NCBI GenBank assembly: GCA_937897585.1
Contig: CALCNY010000293.1
Span: 1 to 8,809 of the forward strand
Direction of reading: 5' to 3'
Length of the DNA stretch: 8,809 nucleotides
Source: an uncultured Chitinophagaceae bacterium
GTDB lineage: Bacteria; Bacteroidota; Bacteroidia; Chitinophagales; Chitinophagaceae
The position numbers and the translations under genes are program-made. The notes below the pieces were generated by a model. That model did not search any database. It had not been told where the DNA came from and saw nothing but the letters and a program-made list of their open reading frames with translations. Positions 1-6,128 of this stretch are shown piece by piece (within the stretch, counting starts at the first letter, position 1; each line of letters starts with the position of its first letter).

Positions 1-262
1 GGCCCTGTGACAACCAGCGCAATGGGCCAAAGGCCGGTGGCGCGCCCGCCGCCGTGCGCGGCGACCCGGCACCGGGCTCGGTGGACAGGCCGCTGCGCCC
101 GCCGTCGACCAAGGCTCCGCCACCACCGGTACTGCGCCCGCCGCCGCTCCAGTCGCGGGCCAGTTTGGGGGTCTCGGGCCGCGCCGCCACCTCGTTGGAC
201 GCACCGGCCAATTGCCCTGCCAAGAGCGACGGCACCTGGGCCGCCGCAGCCGCGGGAGCCAC
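1..262. other. High-GC foreign segment at contig end (probable chimeric join)
   Basis: Counting bases over 1-260 gives about 77% GC, against roughly one third GC in the rest of the window, and the change happens within about 20 bases. The segment is open in a plus frame (from position 3) and in a minus frame (codons at 2-4, 5-7 and so on). These two frames share their wobble positions, so third-position GC cannot say which is real. The minus reading is the more protein-like: Ala/Gly/Pro-rich with ordinary stretches such as QVPSLLAGQLAGASNEVAA. That would fit a low-complexity linker from a high-GC bacterium such as an actinobacterium or a betaproteobacterium. I do not recognise the protein. 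Recent horizontal transfer is possible, but the terminal position and abrupt edge favour an assembly or amplification artefact. Confidence 0.75.
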
Positions 263-277
263 AGTGACTGCCACTGT
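261..277. repeat. Short inverted repeat on the GC boundary
   Basis: ACAGTG (261-266) and CACTGT (272-277) are perfect reverse complements around a 5-base loop, ACTGC. The hairpin sits on the transition from high-GC to AT-rich DNA. It may be chance, or it may mark where a template switch joined two molecules. It is not followed by a T-run, so I do not call it a terminator. Confidence 0.4.
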
Positions 278-329
278 ATCAGCTTACAACATTTATGGAT
301 GGTCAACAACTTCACTTAAAATATTATAA
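261..329 (+). CDS. Possible 3' end of an FN3-like protein (partial)
   Basis: After the GC shift, the frame ending in TAA at 327-329 reads TVSAYNIYGWSTTSLKIL. The pattern V-x-A-Y-N-x-Y-G-W-S resembles the last strands of a fibronectin type III domain, where A-x-N-x-x-G-x-S is typical. If so, this is the C-terminal tip of a surface or exported protein whose body was lost at the chimeric join. The frame happens to stay open into the high-GC segment, so a gene caller may fuse the two into one spurious ORF. The next gene starts only a few bases downstream, which would suit an operon. With about 20 residues the family assignment is weak, and the tail could be non-coding. Confidence 0.3.
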   Translation, partial: TVTATVSAYNIYGWSTTSLKIL

Positions 330-341
330 GCATTGAGTTTG

Positions 342-1154
342 TTGAAAAAATATCTCGCAGGTTTCGTGATGATTTTACTGTCGTCAAATGCAATCGCACA
401 AACACAAACTCATTTTCATTTCATAAAAAACATTCCAGGCAAGTACACAGATTTGAATGTAGATGCATTGGAGAATATTTATGTGCTGACTCAGGATTTT
501 CAATTAATGAAAATGAACAATGAGGGTAAAATATTGACAACGTTCAATGATGTAAAAAAATACGGAACTCCATCTTTCTTTGATGTTAGTAATCCGCTTA
601 AAAACCTGATTTATTATAAATCTTACGGCATCATTGTTACATTAGACAAGTTGCTCACTTTTAGAAACAGCATCAATCTTCGCAACAAACAATTATTCAA
701 TGTGCCTGCTATTGCAACTTCCTATGATAATAACATTTGGCTTTTTGATGGAGCTAATTTGAAAATAAAAAAACTTGATGATGTTGGCAATACAATTCTA
801 GAAGGGCAGGAGCTCACCTTATTTGGCGACAATATTCCTGAACATGTTGAAATGCTCGCTAATGAAAAACAATTATTACTTTATGATGAACATAAAGGGT
901 TTTACTGTTTCGACTGGAATGGAACTTTTAAAGATAACGTCATACCTTTTTTGAATTGGAAAAATGTCGGATTCAGCGAAAATTCCATTTATGGTTTTAG
1001 CGGTAATAAACTCTTGACATATGAATGGAAAAGCTTAAACCTAAAAGAATTTGAATTGCCTGAAGGCTTGTCGGATAATTTAAAAATGAAAGTAGTCAAT
1101 AGAAAAATATATGTGCTTACAGAAGATGGTATTCGGATTTATGAGATTGAGTGA
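342..1154 (+). CDS. Exported propeller-like protein of unknown function
   Basis: From the TTG at 342 this encodes 270 residues beginning MKKYLAGFVMILLSSNAIAQ, a good Sec signal peptide with likely cleavage after AIA (residue 19). TTG codons at 333 and 339 are alternatives, but 342 gives the usual Bacteroidota MKK start; the first ATG, at 369, would cut into the signal. The mature part shows recurring short units of the form N-I-Y/W-V/L, then a hydrophobic strand, then D/N-x-G (for example ENIYVLTQ at 46-53, NNIWLFDG at 130-137 and RKIYVLTEDG at 254-263). This resembles NHL or six-bladed beta-propeller blades. There is no lipobox cysteine and no T9SS tail, so a periplasmic location is likely. 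From memory, similar proteins of about this length are common hypotheticals in Chitinophagaceae. No catalytic residues can be named and no function is assigned. Confidence 0.85.
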   Translation: MKKYLAGFVMILLSSNAIAQTQTHFHFIKNIPGKYTDLNVDALENIYVLTQDFQLMKMNNEGKILTTFNDVKKYGTPSFFDVSNPLKNLIYYKSYGIIVTLDKLLTFRNSINLRNKQLFNVPAIATSYDNNIWLFDGANLKIKKLDDVGNTILEGQELTLFGDNIPEHVEMLANEKQLLLYDEHKGFYCFDWNGTFKDNVIPFLNWKNVGFSENSIYGFSGNKLLTYEWKSLNLKEFELPEGLSDNLKMKVVNRKIYVLTEDGIRIYEIE

Positions 1155-1166
1155 TTTTGTTCTTAA

Positions 1167-1261
1167 ATTCAAAATTCAAAATTTAAAATTCAAAATAGGG
1201 GTACATAAATTTTTTACTTTTTACCCCGAGGTTTCGGGACAAGCTTTTTACATTTTGAATT
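1167..1261. repeat. Intergenic inverted repeat, AATTCAAAAT type, copy 1
   Basis: The spacer between two convergent genes carries ATTCAAAAT at 1167-1175, 1174-1182 and 1188-1196, plus a variant ATTTAAAAT at 1181-1189, giving a 7-base period. The last unit, AATTCAAAAT (1187-1196), is the exact reverse complement of ATTTTGAATT (1252-1261). Inside these arms lie GGGGTA (1198-1203) paired with TACCCC (1222-1227), and a small hairpin at 1225-1238. The arrangement resembles the second repeat at 4310-4374, which has the same AATTCAAAATT edge and a shared ATTTTTACTTTTTA segment. It is probably a dispersed Bacteroidota intergenic repeat that may also serve as a bidirectional transcription end. No transposase is nearby. 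Confidence 0.6.
1225..1249 (+). terminator. Possible terminator hairpin after the propeller-like gene
   Basis: CCCGA (1225-1229) and TCGGG (1234-1238) form a 5-bp GC-rich stem with a GGTT loop, and a run of five T residues follows after a short gap (1245-1249). It lies 71 bases past the stop at 1154. The stem is short and the T-run is not adjacent, so this is a weak factor-independent terminator candidate. On the opposite strand the bases that follow are A-rich, so it would work mainly for the plus-strand gene. Confidence 0.35.
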
Positions 1262-1330
1262 AAATATACCCTTACGAATTTTCTTGATTTAATTAGAGTC
1301 TCTACAATTATTTATTTTCTGAATTACTTT

Positions 1331-2497
1331 TTATTTTTTAAAAAATACTTGTGAGTTTGAAAAAGAATTTTTGGTTCTCATTATTAAAACATAAACGCCA
1401 TTTTGTAAATCAGACACATCAATATTATCAGCATTTACTTTGCCTTTTTTAACAGTTCTTCCAAGCATATCACAAATTGTAAAATCTTGTTTCATTATCT
1501 CAGAAACGAAATGGATTTTATCATAAACAATATTAGAAATAAGCAATTGATTTGAAAACGTATAATCTACAAGATTTATAATATTACTGTATAAAACTTT
1601 TGATTGATTATCAACTTGGCAAATTCTAAATTCTTCATTTTCATTATCGGCAGGCAATAATGTACAATTATAATTTTTATTGATTCCAACTAGAGGCATG
1701 ATTTTTTTGATGGTAACAAAATCAGCATTGTTTAATTTTCTTTGAAGAAGATAATAACTAGTGTTTTCTTCATTTGTGTTTGTCCAATTAAGAACAAAAT
1801 GATTGTTGTTATTTTCTCCATTTAAATTTAAAAAATTTACTGCAAGAGGATTGCCTTCTGTAATTGTAATATTTACTGGATTAGAAACATTATCTCCGTT
1901 AGTAGATCCATTTCCATTTACTGCCATTCCAGTTGCATAAAATGTTACACTTCCTGTTCCTGCTGGTGGAGCTGTCCATTGAATTGTTTTTGTTAAACTA
2001 TGTGGATTGGATGATGTTTCAGTCATTGGGTTACTTTGTTCCCAATAGAACCTTCCATCAAATTCTGTAATTTGTGTTTCTAAAGGAGCTGCGCCCCAAA
2101 CTCCTGCGTTCAAATGTGTTGTAGATGTTGTGGCTTGTGCATCAAAGCCATAAAGTGGAATAGGTAAATTATCTACATTTACTGCTGAAATATTGATTTC
2201 GAAATTATAAGTAACGCCTGGAGTGTATGAAGTGACAGGAGTATTTCCTTGTAATAAACTTATCGTTGAAAGTGCTCCACCATAATAGCCACCACCATGA
2301 CAATAAACACCTGCACAAGTACTGCCGTTATTATCCCATGATGCGCCAGTATAGCCGGCTAATAAATTTGCAGTAGCTCCTGTAGGAAATTTTAATTTGT
2401 GAAATTTATTGATACTTTTACTTCCTTTAAAACCCAGAATGCTGACGAATAGTGTTAGGAAAAATAAACTTGTAACTATTAAACTAGATTTTTTCAT
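1331..2497 (-). CDS. T9SS-exported protein, choice-anchor-V/Reeler-like domain with CX4CH motif
   Basis: This 388-residue protein starts at an ATG with a hydrophobic signal segment (residues 1-22). Residues about 37-213 look like a Reeler/choice-anchor-V domain: an opening PTGATANLLAGYTGASWDN, then CAGVYCHGGG (C61, C66, H67), then beta-rich segments such as TPGVTYNFEINIS and GSVTFYATGMAVNGNG. Residues about 215-310 resemble an FN3-like domain. Residues 313-388 match a T9SS type A sorting tail (TIGR04183-like) with the pattern ICDMLGRTVKKGKV, then VSDLQNGVYVL, then a lysine end. The protein is therefore probably carried across the outer membrane by the T9SS and released or attached at the surface. 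The cysteine motif is CX4CH, not the usual CXXCH, so c-type heme binding is possible but unproven; a disulfide is the simpler alternative. Low GC and Asn-rich composition are typical of such surface proteins. The substrate is unknown. Confidence 0.88.
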   Translation of the reverse strand: MKKSSLIVTSLFFLTLFVSILGFKGSKSINKFHKLKFPTGATANLLAGYTGASWDNNGSTCAGVYCHGGGYYGGALSTISLLQGNTPVTSYTPGVTYNFEINISAVNVDNLPIPLYGFDAQATTSTTHLNAGVWGAAPLETQITEFDGRFYWEQSNPMTETSSNPHSLTKTIQWTAPPAGTGSVTFYATGMAVNGNGSTNGDNVSNPVNITITEGNPLAVNFLNLNGENNNNHFVLNWTNTNEENTSYYLLQRKLNNADFVTIKKIMPLVGINKNYNCTLLPADNENEEFRICQVDNQSKVLYSNIINLVDYTFSNQLLISNIVYDKIHFVSEIMKQDFTICDMLGRTVKKGKVNADNIDVSDLQNGVYVLIMRTKNSFSNSQVFFKK

Positions 2498-2670
2498 GTC
2501 AAGAAATTGATTGGATTTAAATTTACTAATTCAATGTTGTGTGATTATTGTTTTGTTGAGATTTAATGAAATGATAATTTAGCATTTTTTAATCATTAGT
2601 TTTTTAAAATAATATATTTCATTTTCATTCTAACAGAAATTAATTATTTTAAAGAAAGCAAATTCTATTT

Positions 2671-3798
2671 ATGAAGTTTCCAGATTTTATAATATTTGAT
2701 AACAACATCAGAATGTTGTTGCTAGTGTTTGTCATTATCGCTGTTGTTGCCTTATTAAGAAGATGGATGTCCAAACACATCGCATCATTTCTTTTTATGT
2801 CGATTCAAAAAAAATGGCATTCAGTTCAAAAAAGCGAATTCAATGGGCTTATCATAAGGCCACTCGGTAGATTTTTAGCTGTATTGATTTCTATTTTAGC
2901 AATTGGCAGATTGAATTTTCCCAATGCATTTCTCTTTAATTTCTATGGTCTTTCCTCAGAGATGATTCTCCATGCAATTGGGAAATGCCTGATATTGATT
3001 TATTTCATTTGGGTAATTCAAAGTTTCATCGACTTCATTGCAATGGTACTTGATATCCATGCGAAGGCCACAAAAGACAAGGGCGATGACCAGCTGATTG
3101 TGTTCTTCAGGGATTTTGTAAAAGCGATTATTTACATCATCGGTGTTTTATTCATTTTAAAAATCGGATTCAAAGTTGACGTTGGAGCTTTACTAACTGG
3201 TTTGAGTATCGTAGGTGCTGCACTAGCATTGGCGGCAAAAGAAAGTATAGAAAATTTGATTGCCTCTTTCATTATTTTTTTCGACAAACCTTTTTTTACA
3301 GGAGACCTTGTAAAAGTAAATTCAGTTACAGGAACAGTAGAACATATTGGATTGAGAAGTACCAGAATCAGAACGAATGAGCAAACATTAGTTTCTGTTC
3401 CCAACAAACAAATGGTAGATGGAATTGTCGACAACTGGAGTATGCGATCCTTCAGAAGAGCGGAGTTTAAAATAGAAATTGCCAACTCCGGAAAAACATT
3501 CAACATTGAGCAGTTCATTTCAACAATCAAAACATTTCTGGAAAACAAAAAGCCTGTTGTCAGTAAATACACTGTATTTATTACAGACTTCAATAAGTCT
3601 AGTGTAACCGTTACCGTGGAGTACTTCACCATTCCATTTGAAATGGATGATTTTTTAATATTAAAACAACAAGTTGCTATTTGTATAAAAGAAGCCTTAG
3701 ATACGCATCAACTTAAAATGGCAAATCCAACTACTGACATTAATATTTTCAATTCAGATTCGGGAAATGCAGCGCCTGTATCAAGTAGTATTATTTAA
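2671..3798 (+). CDS. MscS-family small-conductance mechanosensitive channel
   Basis: This 375-residue inner-membrane protein should form a homo-oligomeric pore that opens under membrane tension to release solutes during osmotic downshock. Hydrophobic segments lie at about 14-30, 64-80, 101-125, 148-167 and 172-190, giving five membrane helices; this is more than E. coli MscS (three) and nearer to YbdG-type members. The last helix and following turn carry the family signature: small residues packed in ALLTGLSIVGAALALAAKE, then NLIASFIIFFDKPFFTGD, the conserved entry to the beta domain. TGTVEHIGLRSTRIRT and VSVPN (242-246) are the standard beta-domain motifs, followed by an alpha/beta cytoplasmic domain to about residue 350. 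The ATG at 2671 has an A-rich leader without a Shine-Dalgarno sequence. The stop overlaps the 3' end of the convergent gene. No nucleotide-binding extension is present. Confidence 0.95.
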   Translation: MKFPDFIIFDNNIRMLLLVFVIIAVVALLRRWMSKHIASFLFMSIQKKWHSVQKSEFNGLIIRPLGRFLAVLISILAIGRLNFPNAFLFNFYGLSSEMILHAIGKCLILIYFIWVIQSFIDFIAMVLDIHAKATKDKGDDQLIVFFRDFVKAIIYIIGVLFILKIGFKVDVGALLTGLSIVGAALALAAKESIENLIASFIIFFDKPFFTGDLVKVNSVTGTVEHIGLRSTRIRTNEQTLVSVPNKQMVDGIVDNWSMRSFRRAEFKIEIANSGKTFNIEQFISTIKTFLENKKPVVSKYTVFITDFNKSSVTVTVEYFTIPFEMDDFLILKQQVAICIKEALDTHQLKMANPTTDINIFNSDSGNAAPVSSSII

Positions 3799-4297
3799 TC
3801 ATCTCGGCAATTTCAATATCCCATTTACCTGTTTTGCCATATTCTACTACACGACCAATTTCTTTTCCTTCTTTCATGATGATGATGGTAGGAACGTTAG
3901 TAATGTTGAATGCATGCGAGATATTGCCGATGGTATTTTTGTCTCTATCAACACCATAGAAACTGATCGCAGAATCAGGAAAGCCACTCAATTCCTGTAT
4001 TTTGAAGAATTTTGGTAAGATGTATTGCGTGTCATCACACCAAGAGCCACCAAACAATACAAAATGAATGGAATCTTTTGCTGCTGCAAATGCATTAACG
4101 ATTTTCATTTCAGGAGTATAACCAGATTGTCCCGAAGCATACCATGTAAATGAATTATCGTTTTGAAGGGTGTATTTATTGATTACACCTTTATAAACTT
4201 TACCACCTGTTTTTGGATCGGGCGAAATGGTATAGGGCGTTTGTGCGTGAACGGTAGCTGATGTAAAAAAAATCAAGAAGGCTATAATAATTTTCAT
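3791..4297 (-). CDS. Exported thioredoxin-fold protein with a single active-site cysteine
   Basis: From the ATG at 4297 this gives 168 residues. The longer start at 4306 would be a TTG adding only MTK, and the ATG product begins MKIIIAFLIFFTSATVHAQ, a clean Sec signal peptide cleaved after VHA or nearby. The mature protein has thioredoxin features: HFVLFGGSWCDDTQ (78-91), with the strand, the WC motif and the start of the active-site helix, then LPKFFKIQE, a DRDKN segment, and NVPTIIIM (134-141) with the expected cis-proline at 136. The active site reads W-C-D-D-T, so the second cysteine of CXXC is replaced by threonine. A dithiol oxidoreductase cycle is therefore unlikely; a monothiol role, binding of another redox partner, or a non-redox role is more plausible. 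It acts in the periplasm. It overlaps the MscS gene tail to tail by 8 bp. Confidence 0.88.
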   Translation of the reverse strand: MKIIIAFLIFFTSATVHAQTPYTISPDPKTGGKVYKGVINKYTLQNDNSFTWYASGQSGYTPEMKIVNAFAAAKDSIHFVLFGGSWCDDTQYILPKFFKIQELSGFPDSAISFYGVDRDKNTIGNISHAFNITNVPTIIIMKEGKEIGRVVEYGKTGKWDIEIAEMIK

Positions 4298-4309
4298 TTT
4301 TGTCAATTT

Positions 4310-4374
4310 AATTCAAAATTAAAAATTTATAAAAGGGCCAACGATTTTTACTTTTTAATTTTGACTTTTGAATT
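4310..4374. repeat. Intergenic inverted repeat, AATTCAAAAT type, copy 2
   Basis: TCAAAATTAAAAA (4313-4325) pairs perfectly over 13 bp with TTTTTAATTTTGA (4352-4364). A second outer copy of the arm, TTTTGAATT (4366-4374), also pairs with AATTCAAAA (4310-4318). The stem is almost entirely A/T with a 26-base loop, so it is not a classic terminator. It shares its edge sequence and an ATTTTTACTTTTTA block with the repeat at 1167-1261. It lies between the end of the MerR gene and the start of the thioredoxin-like gene. Confidence 0.6.
4314..4341 (-). promoter_or_regulatory. Possible Bacteroidota-type promoter of the thioredoxin-like gene
   Basis: On the minus strand TTG (4339-4341), a 17-base spacer and TAATTTTG (4314-4321) match the Bacteroidota -33/-7 pattern TTG...TAnnTTTG exactly at the fixed positions. 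The start of transcription would fall near 4308, leaving a leader of only about 10 bases before the ATG at 4297. The box is built from the arm of the inverted repeat. In AT-rich DNA such matches can be chance, so confidence is modest. Confidence 0.35.
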
Positions 4375-4403
4375 TGTCGTTTATTCACTAAAGGTTAGCA
4401 TCA

Positions 4404-4952
4404 TTACAAACCGCCTTTAAGTTCGTGCAAAAAGCCTTTTAAATTTTTCAGTGATTCAATCATTTCAAATTTCTTGTCGGCGTGTTTGCTTTTCTTTAAA
4501 AAATCTTTAGCACCGTCGATGGTATATTTTCTTTCTCTAAGTAGGTGGTGAATTAATTTTAGATTTTTAATGTCTTCGGGGCGGAACAGTCTATCACCTT
4601 TTCCATTTTTCTTTGGCTTCAATACATCAAATTCATTTTCCCAGAAACGCAATAATGATATATTTACTTTAAACATTTCAGAAACTGCACCTATGCCATA
4701 ATATCTTTTTGAAAACAATTCTTCATCATCAGGTATTTCCACTTTGTCAACACTGGCAGCCATATCACTCAACTTCATTCTTCCACGGGTTGATTTTTTT
4801 TGTTCGGTTTTGGGCTTTATGGTTTGTATCGCCCTTACATCCACTTCAATTGGCTCTTGCGGAGTTGCCATTACTTGCCTTGGTGGAACCAGTTTTTTTT
4901 CCGGTTTCGGTGCTTCTGGTGGAAAATCAAAGTCAAATGAGGTTTGTTTCAA
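4404..4952 (-). CDS. MerR-type HTH transcriptional regulator with long disordered N-terminus
   Basis: This encodes 182 residues. Residues about 83-152 form a MerR winged-helix DNA-binding domain: RYYGIGAVSEMFKVNISLLR (83-102, the helix-turn-helix), FWENEFDVLKPKKNGKGDR, and LFRPEDIKNLKLIHHLLRE (wing and third helix). Residues 1-80 are Pro/Lys/Glu-rich and look unstructured; the short C-terminus (153-182) is helical, with no evident ligand-binding domain and no metal-sensing cysteines. The start is TTG, since the open frame back to an in-frame TAA contains no ATG; an internal ATG at residue 28 is an alternative that removes only disordered sequence. The gene follows the M23 peptidase gene on the same strand after 54 bases, so co-transcription is likely. 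Its target is unknown; regulation of the adjacent envelope genes is inference. Confidence 0.9.
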   Translation of the reverse strand: MKQTSFDFDFPPEAPKPEKKLVPPRQVMATPQEPIEVDVRAIQTIKPKTEQKKSTRGRMKLSDMAASVDKVEIPDDEELFSKRYYGIGAVSEMFKVNISLLRFWENEFDVLKPKKNGKGDRLFRPEDIKNLKLIHHLLRERKYTIDGAKDFLKKSKHADKKFEMIESLKNLKGFLHELKGGL

Positions 4953-5006
4953 TTGTGTCTTATTTAATGTAAGGAATTACTCTAAAATAAAGTATTTCGG
5001 TTATAG

Positions 5007-5981
5007 TTAGTCAAAACTTTTTGCACTGCCTGTGGATGCCAATTTCAATAACCTGTCGTATTGTTCGGCATTCAAATCGTTGAAAAAGAAGTAAACGGGA
5101 TCCACTTCATGACCATTGATATGAACTTCATAATGGCAATGTGGACCAGTGCTTTTGCCCGTACTTCCTACCCAGCCGATAACTTCCCCTCTTTTGATGC
5201 GTTGGCCTTGTCTGGCTTTTATGCGATACATATGTCCATAAAGTGTTTCGTAGCCATAACCATGATTGATCACTACATGATTACCGAATCCATTTCCTGT
5301 AGAGCCTGCAACTTTCACAATGCCATTTCCTGTAGCGTATATTGGAGTTCCCTGAGGGGCAGTAAAATCAAGTCCTTTGTGCATTTTAGGTGTGCCATAA
5401 ACAGGATCGATGCGCATGCCATATCCACTGGCAATTCTGTTTAGTTGCTTATTGCTTACTGGCTGTATAGCTGGAAGGCTTGCCAGTTTTACATCCTGCG
5501 TTTTAATCAATCCAGCAATATTATCATAACTTTTTACCTGAAAAGCCACTCTGGCGCTGATATTGTTCAATTGTGAAGCAATGTCGGCTCCCAAGGCAAA
5601 ATCATCCATTTCCTTAATTTTCTCAATTTCTTTTTGTTGTTCTATAAGCTTGGCGCGGGCACTGTCAGGCACAGGATTGGCCTCAAATATGGAGCGATAT
5701 ACTTCATTATCGCGCTTTTCCAAAGCCACCATTTGCTGTTGAAGGGCTTTTACTTTTTCATTTACTTGATTGTAATTGTCTTTCAGCATTTCATATTTAC
5801 GGCGATACTCAATATCCGTAGGCTGTGGGAAGAATTTTAGGTAGAGATAAATCACAATCGCTGAGGCAACAGTTAAACCGGATAAAAACCCAAAAAGTCG
5901 CAACAATTTCACACGCAAGGGCGTAACGAGCTTCTCGTAACGTAGTGTGTGAGTATTGTAGAAGTACTTTATTTTTTTCAT
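5007..5981 (-). CDS. Membrane-anchored LytM/M23 family peptidoglycan endopeptidase
   Basis: From the ATG at 5981 this is 324 residues; the upstream TTG at 5990 would add only three. The order is: a short cytoplasmic basic start (KKIKYFYNTHTLRYEKL), one membrane helix at about 29-49, a periplasmic coiled coil at about 57-127 rich in Lys, Glu and Gln, a linker, and an M23 domain at about 183-297. The zinc site is complete: H201 and D205 in HKGLD, then H250 in YGHM, and H281 and H283 in HCH. It should therefore be an active zinc metallopeptidase cutting peptide cross-links of peptidoglycan in the periplasm, unlike degenerate LytM proteins that only activate amidases. The N-terminal pattern and architecture match a family widely present in Bacteroidota. 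It is transcribed divergently from alaS and lies upstream of the MerR gene. Confidence 0.95.
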   Translation of the reverse strand: MKKIKYFYNTHTLRYEKLVTPLRVKLLRLFGFLSGLTVASAIVIYLYLKFFPQPTDIEYRRKYEMLKDNYNQVNEKVKALQQQMVALEKRDNEVYRSIFEANPVPDSARAKLIEQQKEIEKIKEMDDFALGADIASQLNNISARVAFQVKSYDNIAGLIKTQDVKLASLPAIQPVSNKQLNRIASGYGMRIDPVYGTPKMHKGLDFTAPQGTPIYATGNGIVKVAGSTGNGFGNHVVINHGYGYETLYGHMYRIKARQGQRIKRGEVIGWVGSTGKSTGPHCHYEVHINGHEVDPVYFFFNDLNAEQYDRLLKLASTGSAKSFD

Positions 5982-6077
5982 TGCCTTCAAATCAGACTAA
6001 CGATGCTATAAAACTCAGCGTTAATCATTAAATTGCACCCCTGTAATTAAACGTGGGATTTATATTTAAAAAGTTTA

Positions 6078-6108
6078 CAAATATAACCCCATAAATGACA
6101 ATAATCAA
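6078..6108 (-). promoter_or_regulatory. Bacteroidota-type promoter for the M23-MerR operon
   Basis: On the minus strand TTG (6106-6108), a 20-base spacer and TATATTTG (6078-6085) match the TTG...TAnnTTTG pattern used by the Bacteroidota primary sigma factor. Transcription would begin near 6071, giving a leader of about 90 bases before the ATG at 5981. On the plus strand, a one-mismatch box TATATTTA (6061-6068) could serve alaS, but its nearest upstream TTG (6033-6035) is 25 bases away, which is too far for a firm call. Confidence 0.55.
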
Positions 6109-6128
6109 CGCATTCAAACAACTAAAAC

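Noticed and set aside
7..267. 86-residue plus-strand ORF in the high-GC segment
   Set aside because: Extreme Pro/Arg content from GC-rich sequence with few stops by chance; no recognisable domain, and it ends near the chimeric join.
2574..2597. AATGAT/ATCATT inverted repeat upstream of the MscS gene
   Set aside because: Only 6 bp in very AT-rich DNA, with no link to a promoter box; expected by chance.
2613..2620. TATATTTC as a -7 box for the MscS gene
   Set aside because: One mismatch to TAnnTTTG and no TTG at a suitable distance upstream.
3132..3632. 166-residue minus-strand ORF inside the MscS gene
   Set aside because: It is antisense to the unmistakable MscS pore and beta domain and shows no domain of its own; a shadow frame.
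4709..5010. Two plus-strand ORFs over the MerR gene start
   Set aside because: They lie antisense to the disordered N-terminus of the regulator and have phenylalanine/leucine-rich shadow composition.
5061..5444. 127-residue plus-strand ORF antisense to the M23 domain
   Set aside because: The minus strand carries the full zinc-binding motifs, so this frame is a shadow.
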